DNA of 64,000 nucleotides from Buttiauxella sp049686335 (GCF_049686335.1 NZ_JBAVHX010000010.1:620001-684000), one strand, 5' to 3'. Positions 44,461 to 52,997 are shown, numbered from the stretch's first letter. Translations and numbers: made by a program. Notes: generated by a model not told the origin, from the sequence alone.

Positions 44461-44816
44461 TTTTGTATTGGGCGGGTTTGGTAAACTTACTCGCCTTTTC
44501 GATTGACTATTCCATCAAGCACCCTTCTGAACCACTCGCCCTGCACTGGTTAACTCATCGCATTCACTTATTTATTAATCTGTATAATGAATACTTTGAA
44601 TTCATTCTCGCTGAATATCGATATAAGAAATATTCGATAAATTAAACCCGCATCACTTTATAAGTGTGACGCACATCATAAACACTTAAAGCCAAAAATA
44701 TAGAATCCTCCCTGGCCGACCGCAGTTCAGTCTTAACGTGAATGTTTCAATCTGTATTTTCAAATTACGCCGTTGGGTTTTTATTATCCACAAGGAATAA
44801 TTGTAAGGGATTGCTA
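44461..44816. other. 356-bp A+T-rich intergenic region after marB
   Basis: No gene is supported. A 60-codon frame right after marB has a TTG start and no ribosome binding site. Base composition turns A+T-rich from about 44560 and stays so until about 46150, suggesting that the next two genes were acquired. Confidence 0.4.
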
Positions 44817-45272
44817 ATGAAAACAAACTCTAAAAGGATAACTATCCAGGATGTTGCGGCCAAAACGGGATATGCCGCAATGACGATATCCAGAGTAATT
44901 AATACACCTCACCTCGTGGCGAACAAAACAAGGAAGCATGTTGAGTTTGCATTGTCTGAATTGGGCTATGTGAAGAATAATATTGCAAGTTGCTTAGCCT
45001 CCTCGAAAGAGGTTTTTTGCTTTGTATTATTAGACTCAGAACTGGAAATTATTGACACACTCAACTACATAACACAAGTTTCTGAATTGGGTAGAATTCC
45101 TTGTTTTCTATGTTTTGAAAACAAAGATCAGCTTTTGGCTAATATTATTAAGGCTAAATCCTTTGGACGCGCCAGCATGTTTATTTTCTTTAGTGAGGAT
45201 AACGAGGCTATGGTTAATGGGATTTTAGTTGAAGAGAATGTGGTCAATCTTGCCAGTAGTAAGGAAAGCTAA
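44817..45272 (+). CDS. short LacI-type DNA-binding protein, lacking a full sugar-binding domain
   Basis: From the ATG at 44817 (AAGGGA eight bases upstream) the protein has 151 residues. Residues about 8-55 are a LacI-family helix-turn-helix with hinge (ITIQDVAAKTGYAAMTISRVIN, then KHVEFALSELGYVKNN). Normal family members run to about 330 residues with a periplasmic-binding-protein-like domain; here only about 90 residues of irregular sequence follow. It ends three bases before the glycosyltransferase gene and is probably co-transcribed with it. It could be a mini-regulator or a decayed gene; the good start and coupling speak for use. Confidence 0.72.
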   Translation: MKTNSKRITIQDVAAKTGYAAMTISRVINTPHLVANKTRKHVEFALSELGYVKNNIASCLASSKEVFCFVLLDSELEIIDTLNYITQVSELGRIPCFLCFENKDQLLANIIKAKSFGRASMFIFFSEDNEAMVNGILVEENVVNLASSKES

Positions 45273-45275
45273 GTC

Positions 45276-46157
45276 ATGATCAACATCAGACTACCGGATT
45301 CACTTGGTTGTACAGTGGCCAGCACCTCAGTCTTGCAGAGCCTAATAAAATGTGAATTATTTGATGATATTCATGTTTTTACAAAACATTTTGAACTGGT
45401 ATCTCATCTGCAGGGGATCAACTTACACCCACCAGTGGATAATACTTTTCTTCATGTTGATCTGCGTAAATATACATCCAGAAGACCACATAATAACCGG
45501 CCTTATCGAGCAAGTTATTTGCATATGCTGGAGATGGCGGAAGAATCACTGGCAGTTAAGTTACCGATTATCCTGCCAAACATCCCCACTCACGAGTCAG
45601 ATGCCTGTTTTGCAAAAGAGATAATTTCCACATTCAGCAAGCCTTTAATATGGATTCAATCTAAAACAACCACGGACAATAGAAACTGGAATTATAAGCG
45701 TTGGCTAACCTTGATAAAAAACCTATCAAATAATTTTGATTTTATTGATCTCAGCAATGTCAATTACTCATTGCTACAATCATTAGCCATTACAAAATAT
45801 AGCTTTGCGGGTATTTGTCTGGATAGCTTTTTGGTACACGGCTCTGCTGCTGTCGGAGCCGAAAATGTCATTGTCCTGGCGGGAAGTTCGCGGGGTGAGT
45901 GTATTACATATCCCGGACAAAGCCTTATCTATGAAGAATCTGAATGCATAGCGCAACCTTGTGGGATGCATGGTTATTACTCTGGTTGCAAAAAAGAACA
46001 TGAACAGATGTTTTTAGATTGTGACTGTATCAATACCGATAAATTTGCATGCATGAACAAAATAGATATTACCCAAGTTGAAAACCTTATCAAGAATTTT
46101 AAAACCAGCAGTAACAATGCCATTCTTAACTACGAAATAAAATATGCAACTCCGTAG
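45276..46157 (+). CDS. GT9 (heptosyltransferase)-like glycosyltransferase with C-terminal Cys cluster
   Basis: A 293-residue protein. The middle and end follow the GT-B fold of family 9 (ADP-heptose transferases): KPLIWIQSKTTTDNRNWNYKRW resembles the nucleotide-sugar region, and GICLDSFLVHGSAAVGAENVIVLAG the D-x-x-x-x-H-x-A-A motif that binds the donor. After it comes a cysteine-rich stretch (ECIAQPC, SGCKKEH, LDCDCINTDKFACM). The family transfers heptose to LPS or to autotransporters. The acceptor here is unknown, the sequence is A+T-rich, and the place between marB and eamA is not shared with E. coli. Confidence 0.62.
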   Translation: MINIRLPDSLGCTVASTSVLQSLIKCELFDDIHVFTKHFELVSHLQGINLHPPVDNTFLHVDLRKYTSRRPHNNRPYRASYLHMLEMAEESLAVKLPIILPNIPTHESDACFAKEIISTFSKPLIWIQSKTTTDNRNWNYKRWLTLIKNLSNNFDFIDLSNVNYSLLQSLAITKYSFAGICLDSFLVHGSAAVGAENVIVLAGSSRGECITYPGQSLIYEESECIAQPCGMHGYYSGCKKEHEQMFLDCDCINTDKFACMNKIDITQVENLIKNFKTSSNNAILNYEIKYATP

Positions 46158-46165
46158 GAAGATAA

Positions 46166-46198
46166 GCAAACCGCTTCAGAAATCCTGGAGCGGTTTGC
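46166..46198. terminator. terminator-like hairpin between GT9 gene and eamA
   Basis: Arms GCAAACCGCT and AGCGGTTTGC with a 13-base loop lie between two convergent genes. The hairpin is strong, but both T-rich tails are weak, so it may be a bidirectional terminator. Confidence 0.6.
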
Positions 46199-46207
46199 CC
46201 GTCCGTA

Positions 46208-47101
46208 TTAACTCACCACTGCCCGCCTCACCCGCAAACCAAAGACGTTAATATACAACCCGCCCATTATCAGCAGCGCCCCGGCTAACTGTGTCATCGA
46301 CAAAGTTTCGCCCAGAAGCCATGCGGCACTGGCCATCCCAACCACGGGCACCAGTAACGATAACGGCGCAACACGCCAGGTTTCGTAGCGTCCCAGCAAA
46401 CTCCCCCATATTCCGTAGCCGACAATCGTTGCCACAAACGCCAGATAAACCAGCGACAAAATGGTGGTCAGATCAATGGCAATCAGGCTTTGCCACATCA
46501 ATGCCGGGCCATCGAACAGGAAACTGGCGGCAAAGAATGGCAGCACAGGAATTAACGCACTCCACACCACCAAAGACATAATCGGCGGTCGCGCGTCGAG
46601 CTGCATAATTTTCTTATTGAAGATATTGCCGCACGCCCAGCTAAACGCCGCGGCAAGCGTCAGCATAAATCCGAGTAACGCCACATGCTGCCCGCCGAGA
46701 CTACCCTCAATTAATACCAGCACGCCGATAACCGCAAGGGTAATTCCCGCCAGTTGCTTGCCTTGCAGGCGTTCTTTGAAGACGCATGCGCCAAGAATAA
46801 TGGTGAAAAATGCCTGCGCCTGAAGCACCAGCGACGCAAGTCCAGCAGGCATGCCAAACTTGATGGCACTAAACAAAAACGCAAACTGCCCAAAGCTAAT
46901 CGTCAGCGCGTAAGCGGCCAGCAAGCCAAAGGGAATTTTCGGACGCGCGACAAACAGTAACGCGGGGAACGCGACCAGCAGAAAGCGCAGGCCCGCCAGT
47001 AACAGCGGCGGCATATTATGCAGCCCCATTTTAATCACCACAAAATTCAGCCCCCACACCACGACTACCAGCATCGCCAGCAGCCCATCTTTGCGCGTCA
47101 T
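46208..47101 (-). CDS. eamA: cysteine/O-acetylserine exporter EamA (YdeD)
   Basis: A 297-residue DMT-superfamily protein with ten membrane segments in two EamA domains. Patterns agree with E. coli EamA (MTRKDGLLAMLVVVVWGLNF, NMPPLLLAGLRF, GNIFNKKIMQ, LLGRYETWRVAPLSLLVPVV). The E. coli protein exports cysteine and O-acetylserine. Normally next to marB; here separated by the LacI/GT9 pair. Confidence 0.95.
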   Translation of the reverse strand: MTRKDGLLAMLVVVVWGLNFVVIKMGLHNMPPLLLAGLRFLLVAFPALLFVARPKIPFGLLAAYALTISFGQFAFLFSAIKFGMPAGLASLVLQAQAFFTIILGACVFKERLQGKQLAGITLAVIGVLVLIEGSLGGQHVALLGFMLTLAAAFSWACGNIFNKKIMQLDARPPIMSLVVWSALIPVLPFFAASFLFDGPALMWQSLIAIDLTTILSLVYLAFVATIVGYGIWGSLLGRYETWRVAPLSLLVPVVGMASAAWLLGETLSMTQLAGALLIMGGLYINVFGLRVRRAVVS

Positions 47102-47292
47102 ACTCCAACCCCTGTAGATATTGCATTGTTGTTAAAACTTAAGGCTAAAACAAAAGAATGAATAGACACAGATGACAGGTTTAAGCTTCAGTACAGAAGG
47201 TACCCTCTGAATAACAGGGTCTATACTTTGCCAAATCTTCATGCTAAATCTGATTTCCCCCTGATTAATCATGAATAAAAACAAACGATAAA

Positions 47293-48495
47293 ATGGTTTC
47301 TTTAACAACGCGTTTTTCTGGCAAGCAACTCTCAATCAGCGTTTTACTGCTCTCTTCCCTGCTGCTTACGGTAGGTCGGGGTCTGACGCTACCCTTCATG
47401 ACGATTTATCTGTCACGCAATTACAACATGCCATTAACAGAAATTGGCATGGCGTTGACGATTGCGCTGACCGCTGGGGTGGTATTCAGCCTGTGGTTTG
47501 GCATTCTGGCGGATAAGTTCGACAAGAAAAAATGCATGCTGCTGGCGATTATTATTTTCCTCGGCGGATTTGTGGCGATCCCGCTGGTCAATAATGCCAT
47601 TTTGGTGGTGATGTTTTACTCGTTGATCAACTGCGCTTATTCCGTGTTTGCGACGGTACTGAAAGGCTATTTCGCCGACACGCTGGAAATTCACCAGAAA
47701 CCAAAAATCTTCTCCCTCAACTATACCTTCGCCAATATCGGCTGGACGGTGGGTCCGCCGATTGGCACGCTGGCGGTGCTCTACAGCACTAACTTGCCTT
47801 TCTGGTTATCTGGCCTGACGGCGATCATTCCGTTTATCGTCATTAGCCGTTATGTGCATAGCGTGCCGGTGAGCGACATCCAGCAAAACAGTGGCGTCAG
47901 GCTGTCTCCGGGTCTGATGCTCAAAGATAAGGCGCTGATGTATTTCACGCTTTCTTCATTCCTTGGTTCACTGGTCTTCGGCTCCTTCGCTGCCTGTTTA
48001 TCCCAGTACGCGATAGCTATCTCAGATTCGGTTCTGGCGCAGAATGTGGTAGGTGTCGTGCTACCGGTGAATGCGGTTGTGGTGGTAGCTTTCCAGTATA
48101 TGGTCGGTAAGCGTATTCGCCCGGACAACATCAAAAAGCTGATGGGCTACGGCACGCTATTTTTTATAGCCGGGCTGGCAGGCTTTATGATTTCTGGCGA
48201 CAACCTGTTGTTATGGGGGTTATCGGCCGCGGTCTTTACCATCGGCGAGCTGATTTTTGCCCCAGGTGAATACATGCTGGTGGATAACATCGCCCCTGCG
48301 GGGTTGAAAGCGAGCTACTTCTCGGCACAGCAACTGGGATGGCTAGGCGGCGCATGTAACCCGCTGTTCACCGGTTTAATGCTGACCTGGATGCCGCCGT
48401 ATATGCTTTTCGTGGTGTTGATGATGGCGATTATGCTGGCGTATTTGATGGTGGTGAAAGGAATGGCGGTGAAACCGATGTTGGTGCTCAATTAA
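47293..48495 (+). CDS. ydeE: major facilitator transporter YdeE
   Basis: A 400-residue MFS protein with 12 membrane segments matching E. coli YdeE (LLTVGRGLTLPFMTIYLSR, FGILADKFDKKKCMLLA, FAPGEYMLVDNIAP, KASYFSAQQLGWLGG). E. coli YdeE exports dipeptides when overproduced. Divergent from eamA, as in E. coli. A REP element follows the stop. Confidence 0.93.
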   Translation: MVSLTTRFSGKQLSISVLLLSSLLLTVGRGLTLPFMTIYLSRNYNMPLTEIGMALTIALTAGVVFSLWFGILADKFDKKKCMLLAIIIFLGGFVAIPLVNNAILVVMFYSLINCAYSVFATVLKGYFADTLEIHQKPKIFSLNYTFANIGWTVGPPIGTLAVLYSTNLPFWLSGLTAIIPFIVISRYVHSVPVSDIQQNSGVRLSPGLMLKDKALMYFTLSSFLGSLVFGSFAACLSQYAIAISDSVLAQNVVGVVLPVNAVVVVAFQYMVGKRIRPDNIKKLMGYGTLFFIAGLAGFMISGDNLLLWGLSAAVFTIGELIFAPGEYMLVDNIAPAGLKASYFSAQQLGWLGGACNPLFTGLMLTWMPPYMLFVVLMMAIMLAYLMVVKGMAVKPMLVLN

Positions 48496-48496
48496 A

Positions 48497-48528
48497 TGGT
48501 GGATGACGCTTGCGCTTATCCACCCTAC
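48497..48528. repeat. REP element after ydeE
   Basis: A REP palindrome (GGTGGATGACGCTTGCGCTT followed by ATCCACCCTAC) in the 60-base spacer between ydeE and the convergent GNAT gene. Confidence 0.85.
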
Positions 48529-48555
48529 AAAACCGAAACCGTATAAAGGGTTACG

Positions 48556-49740
48556 CTATACCAAATCTTTTCGATACTGAATAAACCCGGGCTTATCCGC
48601 TAACTTATCGTATAACGCCTGGCCCGCTGCATTGGTTTCATGCGTATGCCAGTAAACGCGCTGTGACCCTTTCGCCTGCGCGTGCTGATATACCGCCTCA
48701 ATCAATGCCCGCCCAACACCTTTGCCGCGCGACTCTGGGGCGGTAAACAGATCCTCAAGATAGCAATGATCCCCCGCCGACCAGGTTCCACGGTGATAAA
48801 TCAGATGGGCAAACCCGAGCATCTTCCCGTCTTCATTAAACGCCCCTAACGCATACATTAGCTCGGCGGGATCAAGCAGTCGCTGCCAGGTGAGCTGGCT
48901 GAGTTCATCGCTCAACTGGCTGTTGTAGAACGACAAATACCCTTGCCATAACACCTTCCACGCCGCGTAATCACTCCCCTCAAGGGCTTTCACTTGAACC
49001 TTTTGTCTGGCCGCAGGAGTCTGTACTGACATCAGGTTTTTACGCATCTGCGACAACCCCGTTTTCTGAATGCCGCCTGGCATATTTTCAGCAGAAAGCC
49101 AGTTTTCGAATGCCTGCTGAATAACCGGCCATTCGCTATCAAGAATCGAAAACCATGCGGTATCACGCGTGCGCTGCTTGTACACCACCAGCTGGCGGAA
49201 AAGCCCTTCATAGCGGAACCCTAAACGAATCGCCGCGTGGCGCGATGGCGCATTTAAGCTGTCGCATTTCCATTCATAGCGACGATAGCCCAAACCAAAG
49301 GCATATTTCATCAGCAGGAAATGGGCTTCCGTCGCCTGAACGGTGCGTTGTAATAGCGGGGAATACATCACGAAACCGACTTCGACCACGCCGTTAGCCG
49401 GGTCAATGCGCATCAACGCCAGCGAACCGACGGCTTTACCCGTTAGCTCGTCGATAACCGCAAAGTGCAGTGGGTCGTTGCTCTGCGCAACCGTATCGAT
49501 GAACGCAGTAAATTGCTGCTGGTTGCTAAACGGCCCGATACTCAGATACGTCCAGCCACTATCGTCTTTGGCGGTATTCCATGCGGCCCATAAATCCTCT
49601 GCATGGTCATGACTTAACGGTTCGAGATGACAAAACTTGCCTTGCAGAACCAGGCGTTCAGGGCGTGGACGAGGCTGCCAGTCTGGCAGCGCATTACCGA
49701 TAGGTTGCAGATATTCGTTAGTCGAGTTTGCCAAAGTCAT
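48556..49740 (-). CDS. fusion of two GNAT acetyltransferase domains
   Basis: A 394-residue protein that joins two acetyltransferase domains. The first (about 25-215) is RimJ/RimL-like: LEPLSHDHAEDLW, GSLALMRIDPANGVVEVGFVMYS, then SRHAAIRLGFRYEGLFRQ. The second (about 245-394) has YLEDLFTAPESRGKGVGRALIE, the acetyl-CoA loop, and ALYDKLADKPGF. A short linker (MPGGIQKTGLSQM) lies between. The two could acetylate different amines. Single-domain homologues of both kinds are common; the fusion is unusual. Start at 49740 is the only reasonable one. Confidence 0.85.
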   Translation of the reverse strand: MTLANSTNEYLQPIGNALPDWQPRPRPERLVLQGKFCHLEPLSHDHAEDLWAAWNTAKDDSGWTYLSIGPFSNQQQFTAFIDTVAQSNDPLHFAVIDELTGKAVGSLALMRIDPANGVVEVGFVMYSPLLQRTVQATEAHFLLMKYAFGLGYRRYEWKCDSLNAPSRHAAIRLGFRYEGLFRQLVVYKQRTRDTAWFSILDSEWPVIQQAFENWLSAENMPGGIQKTGLSQMRKNLMSVQTPAARQKVQVKALEGSDYAAWKVLWQGYLSFYNSQLSDELSQLTWQRLLDPAELMYALGAFNEDGKMLGFAHLIYHRGTWSAGDHCYLEDLFTAPESRGKGVGRALIEAVYQHAQAKGSQRVYWHTHETNAAGQALYDKLADKPGFIQYRKDLV

Positions 49741-49797
49741 TCACCGGATAAATGAGTACGTGTAGGCAATTACTTTTACACAATCCCCTTTGTTTGA

Positions 49798-49821
49798 AAA
49801 CCGTGCCAGTTGGCACGGTTT
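49798..49821 (-). terminator. terminator after padC
   Basis: Stem of eleven perfect base pairs (AAACCGTGCCA with TGGCACGGTTT, two-base loop), directly downstream of padC, followed on the minus strand by TTTTC. The A-rich side also allows weak action in the other direction. Confidence 0.85.
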
Positions 49822-49837
49822 AAACGTGGGATGAACG

Positions 49838-50341
49838 TCATAGATTTTCTGGGAAGTTAGCCGGTAATTCGCTGGCCGGGCAATTAATTACGGATTCGTT
49901 ATTTTCACCGCAGTCCCGAACAAAGGTAATGTTTGCAAATTCATCAATCACTTCAGTGGGATAAGCTGGACCGGCATCACGCAAGGCTTCCATTTCAGCG
50001 ATGTGCTCATTCTGGAAACAGACCGTTTTTTCCGGATTATTGATGACCCAACGTGGGAAGAAGATGGTGCCGTGGAAAATATTATCTTCCAGATTCACCA
50101 TAAGACTAACGTCTGTCCCTGTCGGTTCGGTCCAGGAAATTTTATACACCGACCTGGCAACGCGAACGATGCAGGCTGTCTGATCTTTCACCCAACGATT
50201 ACCGACAATCCCACTGTGAATACGGTAATCCAGCGTAGTGGCATTCTTAACGTAGATTTCATAATTCCAGCCATTGTCATAGGTATACACAAGGTGTTTT
50301 CCTACAAAACCGCTCAAATCGTGTTTATCGAAATTGCTCAT
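49838..50341 (-). CDS. padC: phenolic acid decarboxylase PadC
   Basis: A 167-residue cytosolic protein with the family pattern FVGKHLVYTYDNGWNYEIYVKN, YRIHSGIVGNRWVKDQ and NIFHGTIFFPRWV. The tyrosines and Arg/Glu that form the lipocalin-like active site are present. It decarboxylates p-coumaric, ferulic and caffeic acid to the 4-vinylphenols without cofactor, which detoxifies plant phenolic acids. It is divergent from a LysR gene with a palindrome in the shared 109-base promoter region. Confidence 0.95.
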   Translation of the reverse strand: MSNFDKHDLSGFVGKHLVYTYDNGWNYEIYVKNATTLDYRIHSGIVGNRWVKDQTACIVRVARSVYKISWTEPTGTDVSLMVNLEDNIFHGTIFFPRWVINNPEKTVCFQNEHIAEMEALRDAGPAYPTEVIDEFANITFVRDCGENNESVINCPASELPANFPENL

Positions 50342-50394
50342 TTTCTTTCTCCCTTTCAGTTAATGAGAGCAGTGTATCCATGTACTTATTCGAT

Positions 50395-50411
50395 TAATAA
50401 CGCTATTATTA
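50395..50411. promoter_or_regulatory. LysR-type operator palindrome between padC and its divergent regulator
   Basis: TAATAA-cgcta-TTATTA is a perfect 6-5-6 palindrome, of the T-N11-A type typical for LysR regulators, placed 40 bases before the LysR start and 54 before padC. Confidence 0.55.
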
Positions 50412-50450
50412 GGACAAATACATTTAAAATTTAGATGGGTTTTAATTGGC

Positions 50451-51350
50451 ATGAAAACCACACTTGAGCAGTGGCAGTTATTACAGGCGGTTGTCCATTA
50501 CGGGAGTTTTGCACGCGCGGCAGAAGAGTTTAACCGTAGCCAATCCTCGCTGAGTTATCAGTTAACGTTGATGCAGGAACGGCTCGGCGTGTCATTGTTG
50601 ACGATTGTCGGGCGTAAGGCTGAACTCACGCCAGAAGGACAACAACTTTTAGCCCAGGCCCAGCCTTTACTGCAGGGTTTTCTGACCCTAGAAAACCGCG
50701 CTGCGGCTCTGAAGCGGGGTGAACGCGCGCGGTTAGACTTAGTCGTGGATAGCATTTTTCCCAAATCGACTCTCTTCAACGTATTGCGCCGCTTTCAACA
50801 GACGTACCCCATGACGCAGGTGCATCTCACCGAAGTGCTGCGTAGCGAGCGCTTGTCTGATTTAAAGAGTCGCGAAGCTGACGTCTATTTAGTGACCCAG
50901 TCAGAAGAGGTGGCAACCAGCGGGAAAGCATTAATGGGCGTCACATTTGTTGCTGTGGCGCATCGGGAGCATCCTTTACTGCAACTCCCTGCACCGCTCA
51001 GTCGGGATGATTTAGCTCGCTATCCTTTAATCGAAATTGTCGACCGTGTTCAGCAACAAAGTCATAGCCGCCCATTTGCTGCAGCAGAAAGCTGGACTTT
51101 TACGACCATTGAGGCCGCCATTGAAGCGATTGTTCACGGCGTGGGATACGGATGGTTACCCGAAGACCAAATCCAGCCGTTAATCGCATCCGGTGAATTG
51201 CTTCCACTGCCATTAGTTCAGGGGAGTCGGCGCACCACGCAGCTTTATCTACTGGTCAATGAAGCAAGAGACGTAGCGGACAAGGAGATTGAGTTACTGG
51301 TGGCGTTGTTAAGTGGCGAAGAAAGCCTTAAATCGCCACCAGCCCCCTGA
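50451..51350 (+). CDS. LysR-family regulator, probably of padC
   Basis: A 299-residue LysR protein: helix-turn-helix GSFARAAEEFNRSQSSLSYQLT near residues 17-40, effector domain after it with the usual GYGWLPEDQI loop. In related enterobacteria padC is often divergent from such a LysR gene rather than controlled by a PadR. It probably senses phenolic acids, an inference from placement and the palindrome. Its 3' end overlaps the urtE end by 23 bases in the opposite direction. Confidence 0.9.
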   Translation: MKTTLEQWQLLQAVVHYGSFARAAEEFNRSQSSLSYQLTLMQERLGVSLLTIVGRKAELTPEGQQLLAQAQPLLQGFLTLENRAAALKRGERARLDLVVDSIFPKSTLFNVLRRFQQTYPMTQVHLTEVLRSERLSDLKSREADVYLVTQSEEVATSGKALMGVTFVAVAHREHPLLQLPAPLSRDDLARYPLIEIVDRVQQQSHSRPFAAAESWTFTTIEAAIEAIVHGVGYGWLPEDQIQPLIASGELLPLPLVQGSRRTTQLYLLVNEARDVADKEIELLVALLSGEESLKSPPAP

Positions 51351-52026
51351 CGCCATCCGTTTCCATATTGGCTCCACTTCCCCGTTGAATAATCGACCCG
51401 CGCGACATCACCAGATAACTGTCGGCCAGATCTGCGGCAAAGTCATAAAATTGTTCCACCAGTAAAATCGCCATATCACCTTTTGCCGCAAGGCTGCTAA
51501 TAACCTGACCGATCTCCTTAATCACCGAGGGTTGAATGCCTTCGGTCGGTTCGTCAAGGATCAGTAACTGAGGTTTGCAGGCCAGCGCACGACCAATCGC
51601 CAGCTGCTGTTGCTGCCCGCCGGAAAGGTCGCCACCACGTCGCTGTTTCATCTCTTTTAGCACCGGGAAAAGCTGATAAATCTCTTCTGATACTGACCTC
51701 GCATCCCGCCCGGCAAAACGCGAAAGCCCCATCAGCAAGTTCTCTTCTACCGTCAGGCGCGGGAAAATCTCACGACCCTGGGGGACATACGCAATCCCCG
51801 CTTGCACGCGTTGGTGAGGTTTGCGGCTGGTGATGTTTTTTTGCTGCCAGTTGATGCTGCCCGATTTCGCGGGGATGAGCCCCATCAGACATTTCAGTAA
51901 GGTACTTTTCCCGACGCCGTTGCGCCCAAGCAGGCAGGTCACTTCACCGATGTTGGCTTCAAAGGAGACTCCGCGCAGGATATGGCTGCCTCCGTAGTAT
52001 TGGTTGAGATCGTTGACTTGCAGCAT
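51328..52026 (-). CDS. urtE: urea ABC transporter ATPase UrtE
   Basis: From the ATG at 52026 (MLQVNDLNQYYGGSHILRGV) the protein has 232 residues, the LivF-like size. Walker A is GRNGVGKST, signature LSGGQQQQLAIG and Walker B LLILDEPTEGIQPS, as in UrtE. It powers urea import with UrtD. Last gene of urtABCDE, separated from urtD by a BIME of about 170 bases, which may stabilise the upstream mRNA or lower urtE expression. Confidence 0.95.
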   Translation of the reverse strand: MLQVNDLNQYYGGSHILRGVSFEANIGEVTCLLGRNGVGKSTLLKCLMGLIPAKSGSINWQQKNITSRKPHQRVQAGIAYVPQGREIFPRLTVEENLLMGLSRFAGRDARSVSEEIYQLFPVLKEMKQRRGGDLSGGQQQQLAIGRALACKPQLLILDEPTEGIQPSVIKEIGQVISSLAAKGDMAILLVEQFYDFAADLADSYLVMSRGSIIQRGSGANMETDGVRGLVAI

Positions 52027-52052
52027 GGTTAACCTCTTTTGCTTAAAACATC

Positions 52053-52195
52053 TGTCGGATGACGCTGCGCTTATCCGACCTACGAAATGGACGTGTTGAA
52101 ACATTTGTCGGATGACGCTTCGCTTATCCGACCTACATGGACTACAAGGACTGTTTTAGCCGTTGTAGGGTGGATAAGCGCAGCGTCATCCACCA
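52053..52195. repeat. BIME of three REP elements between urtD and urtE
   Basis: Direct REPs at 52053-52084 and 52106-52137, then an inverted one at 52165-52195. All have the TGTCGGATGACGCT...TATCCGACC form or its complement. They fill the gap inside the urt gene set. Confidence 0.88.
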
Positions 52196-52199
52196 AAAA

Positions 52200-52997
52200 T
52201 TACCGGCCCAAATAAACTTCGATCACCTGCTCGTTGGCCTGCACTTCGCGCAACGATCCTTCCGCCAACACCTGCCCCTGATGCAACACCGTGACGTGAT
52301 CGGCAATGGTTTCCACAAACCCCATATCGTGTTCCACCACCATTAACGAATGCTTGCCCGCCAGCCCGCGAAACAGCTCGGCGGTATACTCGGTTTCCGC
52401 ATCCGTCATACCTGCGGCGGGTTCATCCAGCAACAGCAAATGTGGCTCCTGCACCAGCAACATACCGATTTCCAGGAACTGTTTTTGCCCGTGTGATAGC
52501 AGCCCGGCTTTGCGATGTCGCTCAGCGCCAAGGCGCAAAGTAGTTAGCATTTCGTCGATACGGTCACGCTGCTCAGCATTCAGTTTCGCCCGCAAACTCG
52601 CCAACACGGATTTATCCGCTTTCTGCGCAATCTCCAGGTTCTCAAACACCGTCAGCGCCTCAAACACCGTTGGTTTCTGAAATTTGCGCCCGATGCCGCG
52701 TTTGGCGATTTCCGCAGGCTCCAGGCGCAAAAGATCGGTCGATTGATCATAAAACGCCCTGCCACTTTGTGGCCGGGTTTTGCCGGTTATCACATCCATC
52801 AGGGTGGTTTTACCCGCGCCGTTTGGGCCAATCACACAACGCAGTTCCCCGACACCGATATTGAGCGACAAATCAGTCAGCGCTTTGAAGCCATCAAAAC
52901 TGACGTTGATATTTTCCAGCATCAATACCGGATCGGTCTGGTCGCGATATCGGTCAGCTTCATGCTGACGGGTAAAAAGCGGTTCACCTGGCTGCAT
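52200..52997 (-). CDS. urtD: urea ABC transporter ATPase UrtD
   Basis: A 265-residue LivG-like ATPase with Walker A GPNGAGKTT, a signature-like LLSHGQKQFLEIG (His in place of Gly is usual in UrtD) and Walker B LLLLDEPAAGMT. Its ATG overlaps the urtC stop as TAATG. Works with UrtE to drive urea uptake through UrtBC. The first 25 residues are more polar than the family average, so a later start is possible. Confidence 0.95.
   Translation of the reverse strand: MQPGEPLFTRQHEADRYRDQTDPVLMLENINVSFDGFKALTDLSLNIGVGELRCVIGPNGAGKTTLMDVITGKTRPQSGRAFYDQSTDLLRLEPAEIAKRGIGRKFQKPTVFEALTVFENLEIAQKADKSVLASLRAKLNAEQRDRIDEMLTTLRLGAERHRKAGLLSHGQKQFLEIGMLLVQEPHLLLLDEPAAGMTDAETEYTAELFRGLAGKHSLMVVEHDMGFVETIADHVTVLHQGQVLAEGSLREVQANEQVIEVYLGR

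Noticed and set aside
44463..44645. 60-codon frame immediately after marB.
   Set aside because: TTG start without ribosome binding site and no recognisable protein; A+T-rich spacer.
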